Source: Metabacillus fastidiosus NBRC 101226 (GTDB lineage Bacteria > Bacillota > Bacilli > Bacillales > Bacillaceae). From it: a DNA stretch of 42,105 nt. The translations under genes and the position numbers were made by a program. Below the pieces are notes generated by a model. It did not search any database, was not told the origin of the DNA, and saw only the letters and a program-made list of their open reading frames with translations. Where the stretch lies: the NCBI RefSeq assembly GCF_001591625.1, contig NZ_BCVG01000024.1, positions 1 through 42,105 on the forward strand, read 5' to 3'. Each line of letters starts with the position of its first letter. Position 1 is the stretch's first letter. Positions 25,043 through 33,615 of this stretch are shown piece by piece.

Positions 25043-26470
25043 ATGAAGATTTGTATTATTGCTGAGGGCTCATATCCGTATGTCACAGGTGGAGTGTCAA
25101 GCTGGATTCAGACATTAATAACGAATATGCCGGAATATGAATTTATTATTTATGCAATAGGGGCAGAAAAGAAGGCAAAAGGGAAATTTAAATATAAACT
25201 GCCTTCCAATATTGTTCATATTGAGGAAATATTTTTCGACGATTTTCCAGATGAAGAAGAGAAATGGGGCCATGTTTATCATTTAACAATGGAGGAAAGA
25301 GAGGCTTTTAAATCATTACTGGACAGTAATGATCCTGATTGGGATACATTATTATCTGTCCTGTCAGGAGATAAAATCGATTCAGCTATTCATTTTTTAA
25401 AAAGCAAAGATTTCTTTGATATTGTCCATGAAATTTGTCTGGAAAAATATGATCAAGTTCCATTTACAGAAATGTTCTGGTCATTAAGGTCTATGATTCT
25501 GCCATTGTTTCTTTGCATGAAGCATCCGGTTCCAGAAGCAGATCTTTATCATAGTGTATCGACCGGTTATGCCGGAATCATCGGAAGTTTAGGAAAGCAT
25601 TTGCATAAAAAACCTTTTATTCTTACAGAGCATGGAATTTACACTCGTGAAAGAGAAGAGGAAATTATTAAAGCACGGTGGGTAAAGGGATATTTTAAAG
25701 ATTTATGGATTCAGTATTTTTATAATTTATCAAATGGTGCTTACGACCTGGCTAATCAAGTTATTACTCTATTTCAAAGAAATAAGGAAATACAAGTAGA
25801 ATTGGGATGTCCAATAAAGAAGATTTCTATCATACCTAATGGAGTAAATGCAGAAGATTTCTTGCACATCTCTAAAAGAGAAAGCGGAGAATCAAAAGGG
25901 ATGAATATCGGAGCAATCGTACGGATTGTTCCGATTAAAGATATTAAAACGATGATACAAAGCTTTGCACTTGTGAAAGAGGAAATAAAACACGCAAAGT
26001 TTTATATTATGGGCCCGACAGAGGAAGATGAGGAATACTATGAAGAATGTATTCAGTTAGTGGAAAATTTAAAGGTGAAAGATGTCATTTTTACCGGTGA
26101 AGTAAATGTGAAAGATTATATTCAGGATATGGATGTGCTTGTATTATCAAGTATAAGTGAAGGACAGCCATTAGTACTGCTTGAAGGGATGGCTTGTAAA
26201 AAACCATTTGTAGCAACAGATGTAGGTAATTGCAGAGGAATACTGATGGGAGAGCAAGATGATTTGGGACGAGCTGGAATAGTCGTTCCAGTTATGCAAT
26301 ATGTCGAAATGTCCTGGGCTATTATTCAGCTGTGCCGAGATGAAAAATTACGAGAGAAAATGGGAGCTGTGGGGAGAGAACGGGTGATAGGTTTCTATTC
26401 AAAGAAACAATTTATTGAGCAGTATCAACAACTTTATAAAGATATGGTGAATAATAAATGGCTGGTATAG
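25043..26470 (+). CDS. pelF: PelF glycosyltransferase (GT4-type)
   Basis: This 475-residue cytosolic glycosyltransferase polymerises the Pel chain from UDP-sugars in this family. The N-terminus MKICIIAEGSYPYVTGGVSSW is the PelF signature. HSVSTGYAGIIG and ILTEHGIYTRERE sit in the first Rossmann half. Donor-binding text is NIGAIVRIVPIKDIKTM, then EGQPLVLLEGMACKKPFVATDVG (about 373-395), with the E-x7-E pair. It starts one base after the pelA stop and overlaps pelG by 13 bases, so translation is coupled. Confidence 0.93.
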   Translation: MKICIIAEGSYPYVTGGVSSWIQTLITNMPEYEFIIYAIGAEKKAKGKFKYKLPSNIVHIEEIFFDDFPDEEEKWGHVYHLTMEEREAFKSLLDSNDPDWDTLLSVLSGDKIDSAIHFLKSKDFFDIVHEICLEKYDQVPFTEMFWSLRSMILPLFLCMKHPVPEADLYHSVSTGYAGIIGSLGKHLHKKPFILTEHGIYTREREEEIIKARWVKGYFKDLWIQYFYNLSNGAYDLANQVITLFQRNKEIQVELGCPIKKISIIPNGVNAEDFLHISKRESGESKGMNIGAIVRIVPIKDIKTMIQSFALVKEEIKHAKFYIMGPTEEDEEYYEECIQLVENLKVKDVIFTGEVNVKDYIQDMDVLVLSSISEGQPLVLLEGMACKKPFVATDVGNCRGILMGEQDDLGRAGIVVPVMQYVEMSWAIIQLCRDEKLREKMGAVGRERVIGFYSKKQFIEQYQQLYKDMVNNKWLV

Positions 26471-27852
26471 GTTTTCAACTAAAGAAGATGTTTAATGGAC
26501 GGGGGCTATTAGCTAATATTCGTGCATACGGCTATTCTGCAATTGTAACAGTTGGCCCGCTTGCATTATGTATTTTACTTATGACTGTTGCCCAGCAATT
26601 ACTGTTGTATGCGAATGCACCCTACGGGGAGAGGGAGCTTTTTTTGGCTGCATCAGAATATGCGCTCATTTTTTCGCAAATTATTACAGGTGGTTTTAGT
26701 TTTACTGTATCAAGATATGTTTCAGATCAAATTTTTATAGAGAAATATGAAAATATCCTTTCTTCTATGTATGGAGTTATCGGTATTTGTGTGACAATAG
26801 GAGGCATTTGTGCTTTTCTTTTTTTAGCTGGCTCACCTTTAGATTTAACATTTAAATTCATGTCTTATATATTCTTTATTGAACTGATTATTGTATGGAT
26901 TCAATGTATCTATGTGTCAGCTTTAAAAGATTATATGAAAATCGTGAAAAGCTTTGTTGTCGGTGTAGCAATTTCGGGAATAGCCATATTTATTTGCACT
27001 TACTTCTTTCACTTGAATAGTGCTGTGGTTATGATCACCTGCCTGAATATTGGATTTTTCTTTATGATTGTAAGGTTTACAAAGTATATTCGTCTTTTTT
27101 TCAAAGTGAATAACTATCAATATTTTAATTTCTTAGTTTATTTGAAAAAATATCCGATCCTTTTTTTATGTGGTTTTTTATATACATTGGGGCTATATGG
27201 ACATAATCTTATCGTTTGGCAAGGTGATCTCCAGCATGTAGTCGCAGATACATTTGTTATAGCACCATTTTATGACGTACCTGTCTTTTATGCTTACTTA
27301 AGTGTCCTCCCGGCTATGGTTTTATTTGTTGTCTCATTAGAGACTAATTTCTATACGGCTTATAAAACGTATTATAATCGGATTTTAAATTCTTCTCCAT
27401 TGAAGGACATTTTATTAGCTAAAAAAGATATGTTTAAGATTCTTTCCTTAGAATTAACATTTATTGCAGAGATTCAGTTAATCATGGCAATCCTCTCTGT
27501 TGCCCTAGGTTTAAAGTTCCTGCCATTATTGGGGATGAGCTTTGATCAAATTCAAATTTTTATTATTTTAGTTCTTGGATATTTATTTTTTATTATCATG
27601 TATACAATTGTTCTTCTTTTACTTTATTATGATGACCAAAAAGGAGCAAATTGGACAGTTGTGATTTATACAATTGGCAGTATGGTTTTGACGCTTTTTT
27701 CTTTTCTTTTTAATATTAATGGTTTTTCGGTATTTATTGCTGCCTTTATTAGTCTGCTTTTCGGTTTACGGAAACTGACTAATTATTTAAATAACATTGA
27801 TTACTATACATTTTGTTCACAGCCACTTATAGCGAAAGAGAAGGATGATTGA
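26458..27852 (+). CDS. pelG: PelG polysaccharide transporter (MOP/Wzx-like)
   Basis: This 464-residue integral membrane protein has about twelve hydrophobic segments. The N-terminus MAGIGFQLKKMFNGRGLLANI and AYGYSAIVTVGPL are hallmarks of PelG, which forms the export path for the nascent chain with PelD, PelE and PelF. The motif SLETNFYTAYKTYYN near residue 300 is also typical. Outer-membrane components PelB and PelC are absent, as expected for a Gram-positive cell. It starts within the end of pelF. A 45-bp gap separates it from the CotH-like gene. Confidence 0.93.
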   Translation: MAGIGFQLKKMFNGRGLLANIRAYGYSAIVTVGPLALCILLMTVAQQLLLYANAPYGERELFLAASEYALIFSQIITGGFSFTVSRYVSDQIFIEKYENILSSMYGVIGICVTIGGICAFLFLAGSPLDLTFKFMSYIFFIELIIVWIQCIYVSALKDYMKIVKSFVVGVAISGIAIFICTYFFHLNSAVVMITCLNIGFFFMIVRFTKYIRLFFKVNNYQYFNFLVYLKKYPILFLCGFLYTLGLYGHNLIVWQGDLQHVVADTFVIAPFYDVPVFYAYLSVLPAMVLFVVSLETNFYTAYKTYYNRILNSSPLKDILLAKKDMFKILSLELTFIAEIQLIMAILSVALGLKFLPLLGMSFDQIQIFIILVLGYLFFIIMYTIVLLLLYYDDQKGANWTVVIYTIGSMVLTLFSFLFNINGFSVFIAAFISLLFGLRKLTNYLNNIDYYTFCSQPLIAKEKDD

Positions 27853-27897
27853 TCAGAACTTTAATAATATTTCTAATAATAAGTTGGGGGATTTATC

Positions 27898-29586
27898 ATG
27901 ATATATAAGCAGTTTAGATGGATCATTCTCATATTTTGTTTATTTATTACAGCGGCTTGTAACGAAGATAGGGAGAATGCGGATAAAAAAGTTTCGTTTC
28001 AAAAAGAACATACAGAAGAGGAAGCTTATGGAATAGAAGATGATTCCAGATTATATGAATTTGAAGATAAAAGTTCTATTGTGACCTTTTATGTTACGAT
28101 TTCTCCTAATAATGGAGCGACTTTCTATGAGCTGGATAATTGGTACAGTATTCATAATAATGAAGAAGATTCACCAAAATTAGATATTAAAATTGAAGAG
28201 GAAACAGAAAAAGGGATAAACAAGGGCTCTTTCGGTTCTGATGAACCAGACGTTAATGCTTCCATCCAGCTTAGAGGAAAATCAACAAGGGTCGCTTCGC
28301 AAAAATCATTTAAAATTAAGCTCTATGATAAGGCAGGGCTTTGGCGGGGACAGAAGACGCTTAATTTAAATAAACATCCTTATGATGGAACGAGAGTGAG
28401 AAATAAGCTGTCATTCGATTATTTTACTCTTATCCCTAATTTAAGCAGTATGCGCACACAATTTGTGCATTTGTATATAAAGGATTTGACTAATAAACAA
28501 TCAAATGTTGAATTTGTAGATTATGGAATGTACACGCATATTGAACAGGCAAATGAAAGATATTTAGCAACCCATGGACTTGATTCTAACGGGAATTTAT
28601 ATAAAGCAGTAAATTTTGAATTTTACCGTTATCCGGATCAGCTTAAATTAGAGGATGATCCAAGCTTTAAGAAAAAAGATTTTGAAAGTATTTTAGAAAT
28701 TAAGGGAAGTAAAGATCATAGAGCATTGTTAAATATGCTGGATGAGGTAAATGACTATTCTTTAAATATTAATGATGTCGTAAATCGGTATTTTGATAAA
28801 GAGAATTATTTAACATGGATTGCAACGAATATACTTATGGGCAATCATGATATTATGACCCAGAACTTTTATTTGTACAAGCCTTTAAATTCAAGTAAAT
28901 GGTATTTTATCCCTTGGGATTATGATGGTACATGGAAGTCTTCATCAAAAAAAGAAGAGAAAAGTGAAATACCTGAATGGCAAAATGGATTATCTAATTA
29001 CTGGGGATCAATACTTCATAAAAGGTTTTTTAAAGACCCTAAAAATGTGGAGGCATTATCGAAAAAGATAGAGGAGATTTCTAATATTGTTACTCCTGAG
29101 CAGACGAAGAAATTACTAGATGAATACTACCCAACTGTTAGTCAGTTTGTAAAGAGAGCACCTGATAAAAATTATTTATCTATAAATGCTTCTGATCATA
29201 AAGAAGTATATTACGGGATTGTAAATGATTCAAAAATTAATAAAGATACTTATTATCGGAATCTTGAGAAACCAATGCCGTTCTTCTTAGGAGATCATTT
29301 TATTGAGAATAAGCAATCTGTTTTTATATGGGACAGCTCTTATGATATACAAGGTGACGATATTACTTATCTGTTTCAAATTAGCAAAGATCCAGCATTC
29401 TCCACTGTTATTTATGAGAAAAAGAATATGGTTGAGACAGAGATTCGATTAAATAAACTGGCAGCGGGAACATATTATTGGAGAGCTGTCGCTAAAGATA
29501 AAAAAGGAAATGAGCAAAAAGCTTTCGACCAGTATGAAGATGGAGATATAACATATTTTGGCATGAAGAAAATAGTGGTGAAATAA
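27898..29586 (+). CDS. CotH-like kinase lipoprotein
   Basis: This 562-residue lipoprotein has lipobox ITAAC (Cys21). The CotH domain spans about 115-420: SIQLRGKST (122-130), QKSFKIKL (136-143), later GNHDIMTQNFYLY and FIPWDYDGTW, the metal/nucleotide-binding end seen in CotH protein kinases. A C-terminal fibronectin-III-like segment (about 475-550) contains ITYLFQISKDPAF and GTYYWRAVAKDKKG and probably sits in or on the wall. It shares its stop with the start of the VTC gene and follows pelG closely, so it belongs to the same transcript. The target of an outside kinase next to a Pel synthase is unknown. Confidence 0.85.
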   Translation: MIYKQFRWIILIFCLFITAACNEDRENADKKVSFQKEHTEEEAYGIEDDSRLYEFEDKSSIVTFYVTISPNNGATFYELDNWYSIHNNEEDSPKLDIKIEEETEKGINKGSFGSDEPDVNASIQLRGKSTRVASQKSFKIKLYDKAGLWRGQKTLNLNKHPYDGTRVRNKLSFDYFTLIPNLSSMRTQFVHLYIKDLTNKQSNVEFVDYGMYTHIEQANERYLATHGLDSNGNLYKAVNFEFYRYPDQLKLEDDPSFKKKDFESILEIKGSKDHRALLNMLDEVNDYSLNINDVVNRYFDKENYLTWIATNILMGNHDIMTQNFYLYKPLNSSKWYFIPWDYDGTWKSSSKKEEKSEIPEWQNGLSNYWGSILHKRFFKDPKNVEALSKKIEEISNIVTPEQTKKLLDEYYPTVSQFVKRAPDKNYLSINASDHKEVYYGIVNDSKINKDTYYRNLEKPMPFFLGDHFIENKQSVFIWDSSYDIQGDDITYLFQISKDPAFSTVIYEKKNMVETEIRLNKLAAGTYYWRAVAKDKKGNEQKAFDQYEDGDITYFGMKKIVVK

Positions 29587-30281
29587 TGAAAAGATTACGT
29601 CATGAATTAAAATTTTATATCAATATAGATGAATATGAAATATTGCGTGAAAAGCTGCAAATGGTATTAAAAAAAGATAAGAATATGGTCAATGATGATG
29701 GCTATCATATTAGGAGCCTTTATTTTGATAATCTATTAGATAATGATCTATATGAAAAAAGTTATGGAATTTACAAGCGGAAAAAATTTCGGATTCGAAT
29801 TTATAATGGCAGTGACAGTATTATCAAGCTTGAGAAAAAGAATCGTTATGGTGAGCTGATTAATAAAGAGTCTGTATCTATAACAAAAGCAGAGTATGAG
29901 AAGATATTATCATGGGATTATGATTTTTTAAGAGAGAAGAATAACCCAGTTGCAAAGGATTTCTATCTGTATTTAAGAAGCCAGCATATGACTCCGAAAA
30001 TTATCGTTGATTATGTACGGGAGGCTTATATGGAAGATATTGAAGACGTCCGTATTACATTTGATAAATATTTAAGTTTTGCTGCTAATTCTTTAGATAT
30101 TTTCGACCCAAACATAGTCACTGTTGAAGCATTAAAATTTCCATTAATGATTATGGAAGTAAAATTTAACTCTTATTTACCTGATTATATTCGTAATATT
30201 CTTCAGCTTGATAGTCATCATCGCTCAGCAATTTCGAAATATGTCATTTGCAGGGAAGCTGGTATGATGTATTACAAGTAA
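29586..30281 (+). CDS. VTC-domain protein (polyphosphate polymerase superfamily)
   Basis: The single 231-residue VTC domain has the tunnel-lining basic residues expected: RHELKFYIN (5-13), HIRSLYFDN, YKRKKFRIRIYN, IIKLEKKNRYG (EKK pair) and MIMEVKFNSYLPDYI near the end. The family includes yeast Vtc4, which makes polyphosphate from ATP. The bacterial single-domain versions usually sit with CotH and DUF4956 genes, as here, and their product is unproved. The start overlaps the CotH-like stop by one base (TAATG), so translation is coupled. Confidence 0.88.
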   Translation: MKRLRHELKFYINIDEYEILREKLQMVLKKDKNMVNDDGYHIRSLYFDNLLDNDLYEKSYGIYKRKKFRIRIYNGSDSIIKLEKKNRYGELINKESVSITKAEYEKILSWDYDFLREKNNPVAKDFYLYLRSQHMTPKIIVDYVREAYMEDIEDVRITFDKYLSFAANSLDIFDPNIVTVEALKFPLMIMEVKFNSYLPDYIRNILQLDSHHRSAISKYVICREAGMMYYK

Positions 30282-30301
30282 TAGAGAGAGGAACTAGAAG
30301 T

Positions 30302-30982
30302 ATGGACGATCAAATTACTTTTGACAGTATTATTAAAAAGAGTATTTTAAATTCAGATCTTTTCACAAGTGTTTCTATAATAGATATTTTCTTAGGCACA
30401 TTCACTGCTTTCTTTATTGGACTATTTATTTACTATGTTTATAAAAAAACATTTCAAGGTGTTGTCTACAGTCATAATTTCAATATTACACTCGTGCTTA
30501 TGACAATGATTACTTCCTTAGTCATTATGACAATTAGCACAAACATTGTCTTATCATTAGGTATGGTTGGGGCGCTTAGTATCGTTCGATTTAGAACAGC
30601 TATTAAAGATCCTCTTGATATTGTATTTATGTTCTGGTCAATTTCAGTAGGTATTGCTGTTGGTGCTGGTATATATCCAGTTGCAATCTTTGGTTCACTA
30701 TTTATCGCTCTTGCTGTCTATATTCTTTCTAAAAAGAAGTGGAAAGATATAACTTACTTGTTAATCATCCATTATGAGGAAAAAGCAGAGCAGGAAATTA
30801 AAAATCAGCTCGTGAAATTTAATTATGATCTTAAATCAAAAATCATCCGTAATAACTGGATAGAACTTACATTGAAAGTGAAACTTAAAGTAGATAACAC
30901 TGCTTTTGTCCATAAATTATCAGAAATAGAAGGGGTAAAAGATGTATCCCTTGTTCAATATAACGGAGATTATGCTGCTTAA
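30302..30982 (+). CDS. DUF4956-like membrane protein
   Basis: This 226-residue protein has three to four membrane helices in its first 155 residues and a small C-terminal cytosolic ferredoxin-like domain (ELTLKVKLKVDNTAFVHKLSEIEGV then DVSLVQY). The signature GMVGALSIVRFRTAIKDPLD (about residues 86-105) marks the family. DUF4956, VTC and CotH genes form a recurring trio. ATG 30302 follows GAGAGGAA; an in-frame extension inside the VTC gene is rejected. It is last in the operon and a terminator follows. Confidence 0.85.
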   Translation: MDDQITFDSIIKKSILNSDLFTSVSIIDIFLGTFTAFFIGLFIYYVYKKTFQGVVYSHNFNITLVLMTMITSLVIMTISTNIVLSLGMVGALSIVRFRTAIKDPLDIVFMFWSISVGIAVGAGIYPVAIFGSLFIALAVYILSKKKWKDITYLLIIHYEEKAEQEIKNQLVKFNYDLKSKIIRNNWIELTLKVKLKVDNTAFVHKLSEIEGVKDVSLVQYNGDYAA

Positions 30983-30985
30983 TAA

Positions 30986-31031
30986 AAAGAGCTGCCCATG
31001 GATCTTTTGATCAGGAGGCAGCCCTTTTTTC
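30986..31031. terminator. Terminator at the end of the pel-type operon
   Basis: GCTGCC (30991-30996) pairs with GGCAGC (31017-31022) with an inner GATC stem, followed by CCTTTTTTC. The A-run on the left may let it also serve the convergent GH114 gene. Confidence 0.75.
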
Positions 31032-31036
31032 ATTAT

Positions 31037-31864
31037 TCAGTTATAAATACTGCTCGCATGTTTATAAGGAACAAAGCCTTGTTTGCGGCTGTAGTTTACA
31101 CTTTTACTGTCTGGAGCAACAGTAAAGACTGCAATGTGTTCCTGTTGTTTAAGGTTTTTAAAATAACTAATCCAATTTTGACCCCATTCATTTGTTTCTA
31201 GTCTCCCTTTATCAAAGCCTTCCCACATAATACCGTCAATGTAGTTCTTTGAAGACGCTTCCAATGTTTTGAAGCCCCAATTTTGAAGAAGGAGTAAATT
31301 ACTATGCTGGTTTTTAATCTTTTGCAAAATCTCAACATAGCCTTGTCTTAATGGATTTGCAATTTCATCTTTTTTATAAAAGAAGTCATCTATATCTCCT
31401 ACAGTATCTAAAATAATACCGTCAAATCCTTTTCCGGCAATCTCTTCCTGAATTTCATCAAGCAGAAGCTGCTGATAATGTTCATTTGTTATATCCATTA
31501 AATACGTGTCCCAGTCTTCAACATAGACCTTTTCGCCGTTTACACGTAAATAATCACTGTCTTGAACTTTTGCGACAAATTCTTCGTCCCATGTTTGGAG
31601 TTCCATAATACTAATATAGCCTAAAGTAAGTGTACCTTTTTCTTTAATAGCAGCAACACGTTCTTTTGTAATTCCATGTGGTTCGATGACAACCATATCA
31701 TATTTACTAAGCTGTTTGACTTTTGCATCATCTACATGATCGTAAAAAATAGAGTAGCTGTTAACGCCCATGAGCGGATTATCTGTTTGTCCATTCGCAG
31801 GGAAACAGTAAGTGAGAAGAAGTAAAAAACTGAGGTTAATAGAAAAGAAAGTTTTTTTGAACAT
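31037..31864 (-). CDS. Secreted GH114 endo-alpha-1,4-polygalactosaminidase-like hydrolase
   Basis: This 275-residue exported enzyme of the GH114/TM1410 barrel family cuts galactosaminoglycans in characterised members and is related to the hydrolase half of Pseudomonas PelA. The signal peptide is at 1-25 (ending PANGQ). Barrel landmarks are DMVVIEPHG (Glu at strand end), LGYISIMELQTWDEEF, YLMDITNEHYQQLLLDEIQEEI, GFDGIILDTVGDIDDF (acidic catalytic pair region) and LLLLQNWGF. The ATG follows AAAGGGG. It is convergent to the pel-type operon and separately controlled by a c-di-GMP-I riboswitch, so it probably trims or releases the polymer that operon makes. Confidence 0.88.
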   Translation of the reverse strand: MFKKTFFSINLSFLLLLTYCFPANGQTDNPLMGVNSYSIFYDHVDDAKVKQLSKYDMVVIEPHGITKERVAAIKEKGTLTLGYISIMELQTWDEEFVAKVQDSDYLRVNGEKVYVEDWDTYLMDITNEHYQQLLLDEIQEEIAGKGFDGIILDTVGDIDDFFYKKDEIANPLRQGYVEILQKIKNQHSNLLLLQNWGFKTLEASSKNYIDGIMWEGFDKGRLETNEWGQNWISYFKNLKQQEHIAVFTVAPDSKSVNYSRKQGFVPYKHASSIYN

Positions 31865-31910
31865 AGTAAATGCCCCTTTACGATTTATCTTTATAAGTAA
31901 GAATAAATTA

Positions 31911-31990
31911 CGGTAACCCAGCCGTCATAGTTCTATAACCTTAGACCTGTGGTTTTGCGTCTCAATCTTTCAATTGATTTGCTATTGAGT
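31911..31990 (-). promoter_or_regulatory. Cyclic-di-GMP-I (GEMM-I) riboswitch upstream of GH114 gene
   Basis: Read on the minus strand, the order is AGCAAATC, a TTGAAAGA tetraloop hairpin, GAGACGCAAAACCAC, AGGTCTAAGG, a variable stem, then GACGGCTGGGTTACC. All conserved GEMM-I blocks are present, including the CTAA and the GCTGGGTTACC receptor side. Between the aptamer and the ribosome binding site (31865-31910) only a weak AU hairpin (ATTTATT with GATAAAT) is seen and no T-run, so control may act on translation. Confidence 0.92.
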
Positions 31991-31993
31991 TTT

Positions 31994-32023
31994 ATAGTAA
32001 AACAAAAGTCCTATTTATGTCAA
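31994..32023 (-). promoter_or_regulatory. Promoter of the riboswitch-GH114 transcript
   Basis: On the minus strand a perfect TTGACA (32018-32023), an 18-bp spacer and TACTAT (31994-31999) would start RNA about at the aptamer's first conserved bases. Confidence 0.6.
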
Positions 32024-32086
32024 CATGGATATATAAATTTCTAGTTAATTTAGGATAGAAGAATTAGAAATGATAGGAGGGAATAA

Positions 32087-32120
32087 AAAAGAGGCATTTT
32101 TGTCTATGAAATGCCTCTTT
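32087..32120 (-). terminator. Terminator after the amino acid ABC transporter; copy 2 of a repeated hairpin
   Basis: AAAGAGGCATTT pairs perfectly with AAATGCCTCTTT and on the minus strand is followed by a run of six T. It matches the hairpin at 19822-19854 in all but the six loop bases. Confidence 0.8.
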
Positions 32121-32128
32121 CCTTATAT

Positions 32129-32875
32129 TTATTTTAAACTTCTGCTTAAAAAAGCCTTTGTCCGTTCGAATTGAGGATTACTGAATAACTCATCCGGATG
32201 ACCGGATTCAACGATTTCTCCGTTATCCATAAATACGACTTTATTTGCAACTTCTTTTGCAAAGCCCATTTCATGTGTAACAACGATCATTGTCATTTGT
32301 TCCTCTGCTAATTCTTTCATTACTTGAAGAACTTCTCCAGTTAATTCCGGGTCAAGAGCAGAAGTAGGTTCATCAAATAGTAAGATTTCCGGGTTCATCA
32401 TAAGGGCACGGGCGATAGCCACCCTTTGTTTTTGACCACCTGACAGCTTGTTAGGATATGCTGATGCTCTGTCAGCAAGCCCGATTTTTGTTAATAGCTC
32501 CATGCTTCGTTTCTCCAGGGATGCAGGTGATTCTTTCTTTACTAATTTAGGGGCAAGCTCTAAATTTTGTTTAACTGTCAGATGGGGAAATAAGTTGAAA
32601 TGCTGGAATACCATTCCCATCTTCGCTGTAATTTGTTTAATTTCCTGCTGTCTCGGGTAAACTCCATCTTTTACGAGATAGTCACCTGAAATACAAATAC
32701 TGCCGCCATTTATTTCTTCCAGATGTGCTAAACTGCGGAGCATTGTACTTTTTCCTGATCCGGAAGGGCCTATTACTGCTATGACATCATTTTTATTTAC
32801 ATTGAAAGTGATTTGTTTAAGCACTTCTAATGTGCCATATGATTTCTTTAGATTAGATACTTCTATGATAGCCAT
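32129..32875 (-). CDS. Polar amino acid ABC transporter, ATP-binding protein
   Basis: This 248-residue ATPase of the GlnQ/TcyC type powers amino acid uptake. Walker A is GPSGSGKS (34-41), the signature LSGGQKQR, Walker [14 protein letters not shown], and the switch histidine is in VTHEMGFA. The ATG follows AAGGAG. It is the last gene of a binding protein-permease-ATPase operon, 14 bp after the permease. The substrate is not decidable from this subunit; cystine or another polar amino acid are the usual candidates. Confidence 0.92.
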   Translation of the reverse strand: MAIIEVSNLKKSYGTLEVLKQITFNVNKNDVIAVIGPSGSGKSTMLRSLAHLEEINGGSICISGDYLVKDGVYPRQQEIKQITAKMGMVFQHFNLFPHLTVKQNLELAPKLVKKESPASLEKRSMELLTKIGLADRASAYPNKLSGGQKQRVAIARALMMNPEILLFDEPTSALDPELTGEVLQVMKELAEEQMTMIVVTHEMGFAKEVANKVVFMDNGEIVESGHPDELFSNPQFERTKAFLSRSLK

Positions 32876-32889
32876 TTCACTACTCCTTC

Positions 32890-33546
32890 CTATTCAAATC
32901 TGTAACGTCGTTCAAGCCATTTAAAGAGCATTGTTAACAAGAACGTGATAATAAGATAAATGATACCTGCAATGAAAAATGGTGCAATTGTAAAATCACG
33001 GTTTACTGCTGTTTGGGCATAGTGAAGCAATTCAGGTACAGCAACCGCGTAAAGGAGCGCTGTATCCTTTACGAGCGTAACAGATTCATTGGAAACAGCA
33101 GGAAGGGCAATACGGAACATTTGAGGGATGATCACTCTTGTTGTCGTCTGCCACTTATTTAAACCGAGTACTTGTGTCGCTTCGTACTGCCCTTTATCAA
33201 TTGCTAAAAGGCCGCCCCGGAAAATTTCTGCGAAATATGCTGCATAGTTTAAAATAAAACCTAAACAAGCAGCGACAAAGCGGTCAAGAATTAAATATTC
33301 ACCGATCACTGGAATTAACGGAAGACCGAAACATATAATTAACAGCTGTAATAGAAGCGGTGTACCACGCATTAAATAGATATATACTTGCGCAAGCCAG
33401 GATATAGGTTTAATGCTGCTTTTTACAGCTAATGTGAGCAAGAAACCTAAAGGAATAGAGACGACAATGGCAATTAAAAATAGAAGAACTGTCATCTGTG
33501 CGCCTTCTAGCATTGGTTTAATAATTGTATTTATATAATCTAACAT
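32890..33546 (-). CDS. Polar amino acid ABC transporter, permease
   Basis: This 218-residue HisM/GlnP-type permease has five membrane helices. The EAA loop contact for the ATPase is [21 protein letters not shown] (about 124-144), preceded by [13 protein letters not shown]. The conserved early [14 protein letters not shown] is present. It lies between the binding protein and ATPase genes. The upstream ribosome binding site GGAGG lies just after an attenuating hairpin that should lower its expression relative to the binding protein. Confidence 0.93.
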   Translation of the reverse strand: MLDYINTIIKPMLEGAQMTVLLFLIAIVVSIPLGFLLTLAVKSSIKPISWLAQVYIYLMRGTPLLLQLLIICFGLPLIPVIGEYLILDRFVAACLGFILNYAAYFAEIFRGGLLAIDKGQYEATQVLGLNKWQTTTRVIIPQMFRIALPAVSNESVTLVKDTALLYAVAVPELLHYAQTAVNRDFTIAPFFIAGIIYLIITFLLTMLFKWLERRYRFE

Positions 33547-33566
33547 GAAAGGATTCCTCCAAAAAC

Positions 33567-33596
33567 AAAACAGGGTTTCCGAGGAAATCCTGTTTT
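33567..33596 (-). terminator. Attenuating hairpin between binding-protein and permease genes
   Basis: Fourteen-base arms (AAAACAGG... with one mismatch, loop of two) on the minus strand are followed by GTTTTTG. Partial termination here explains how one operon yields more binding protein than permease. Confidence 0.7.
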
Positions 33597-33615
33597 ATAA
33601 TTTGCTTTAGTCTGT

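Noticed and set aside
30998-31201. 67-residue plus-strand frame at the 3' end of the GH114 gene
   Set aside because: It is antisense to a well-recognised enzyme and begins inside the operon terminator.
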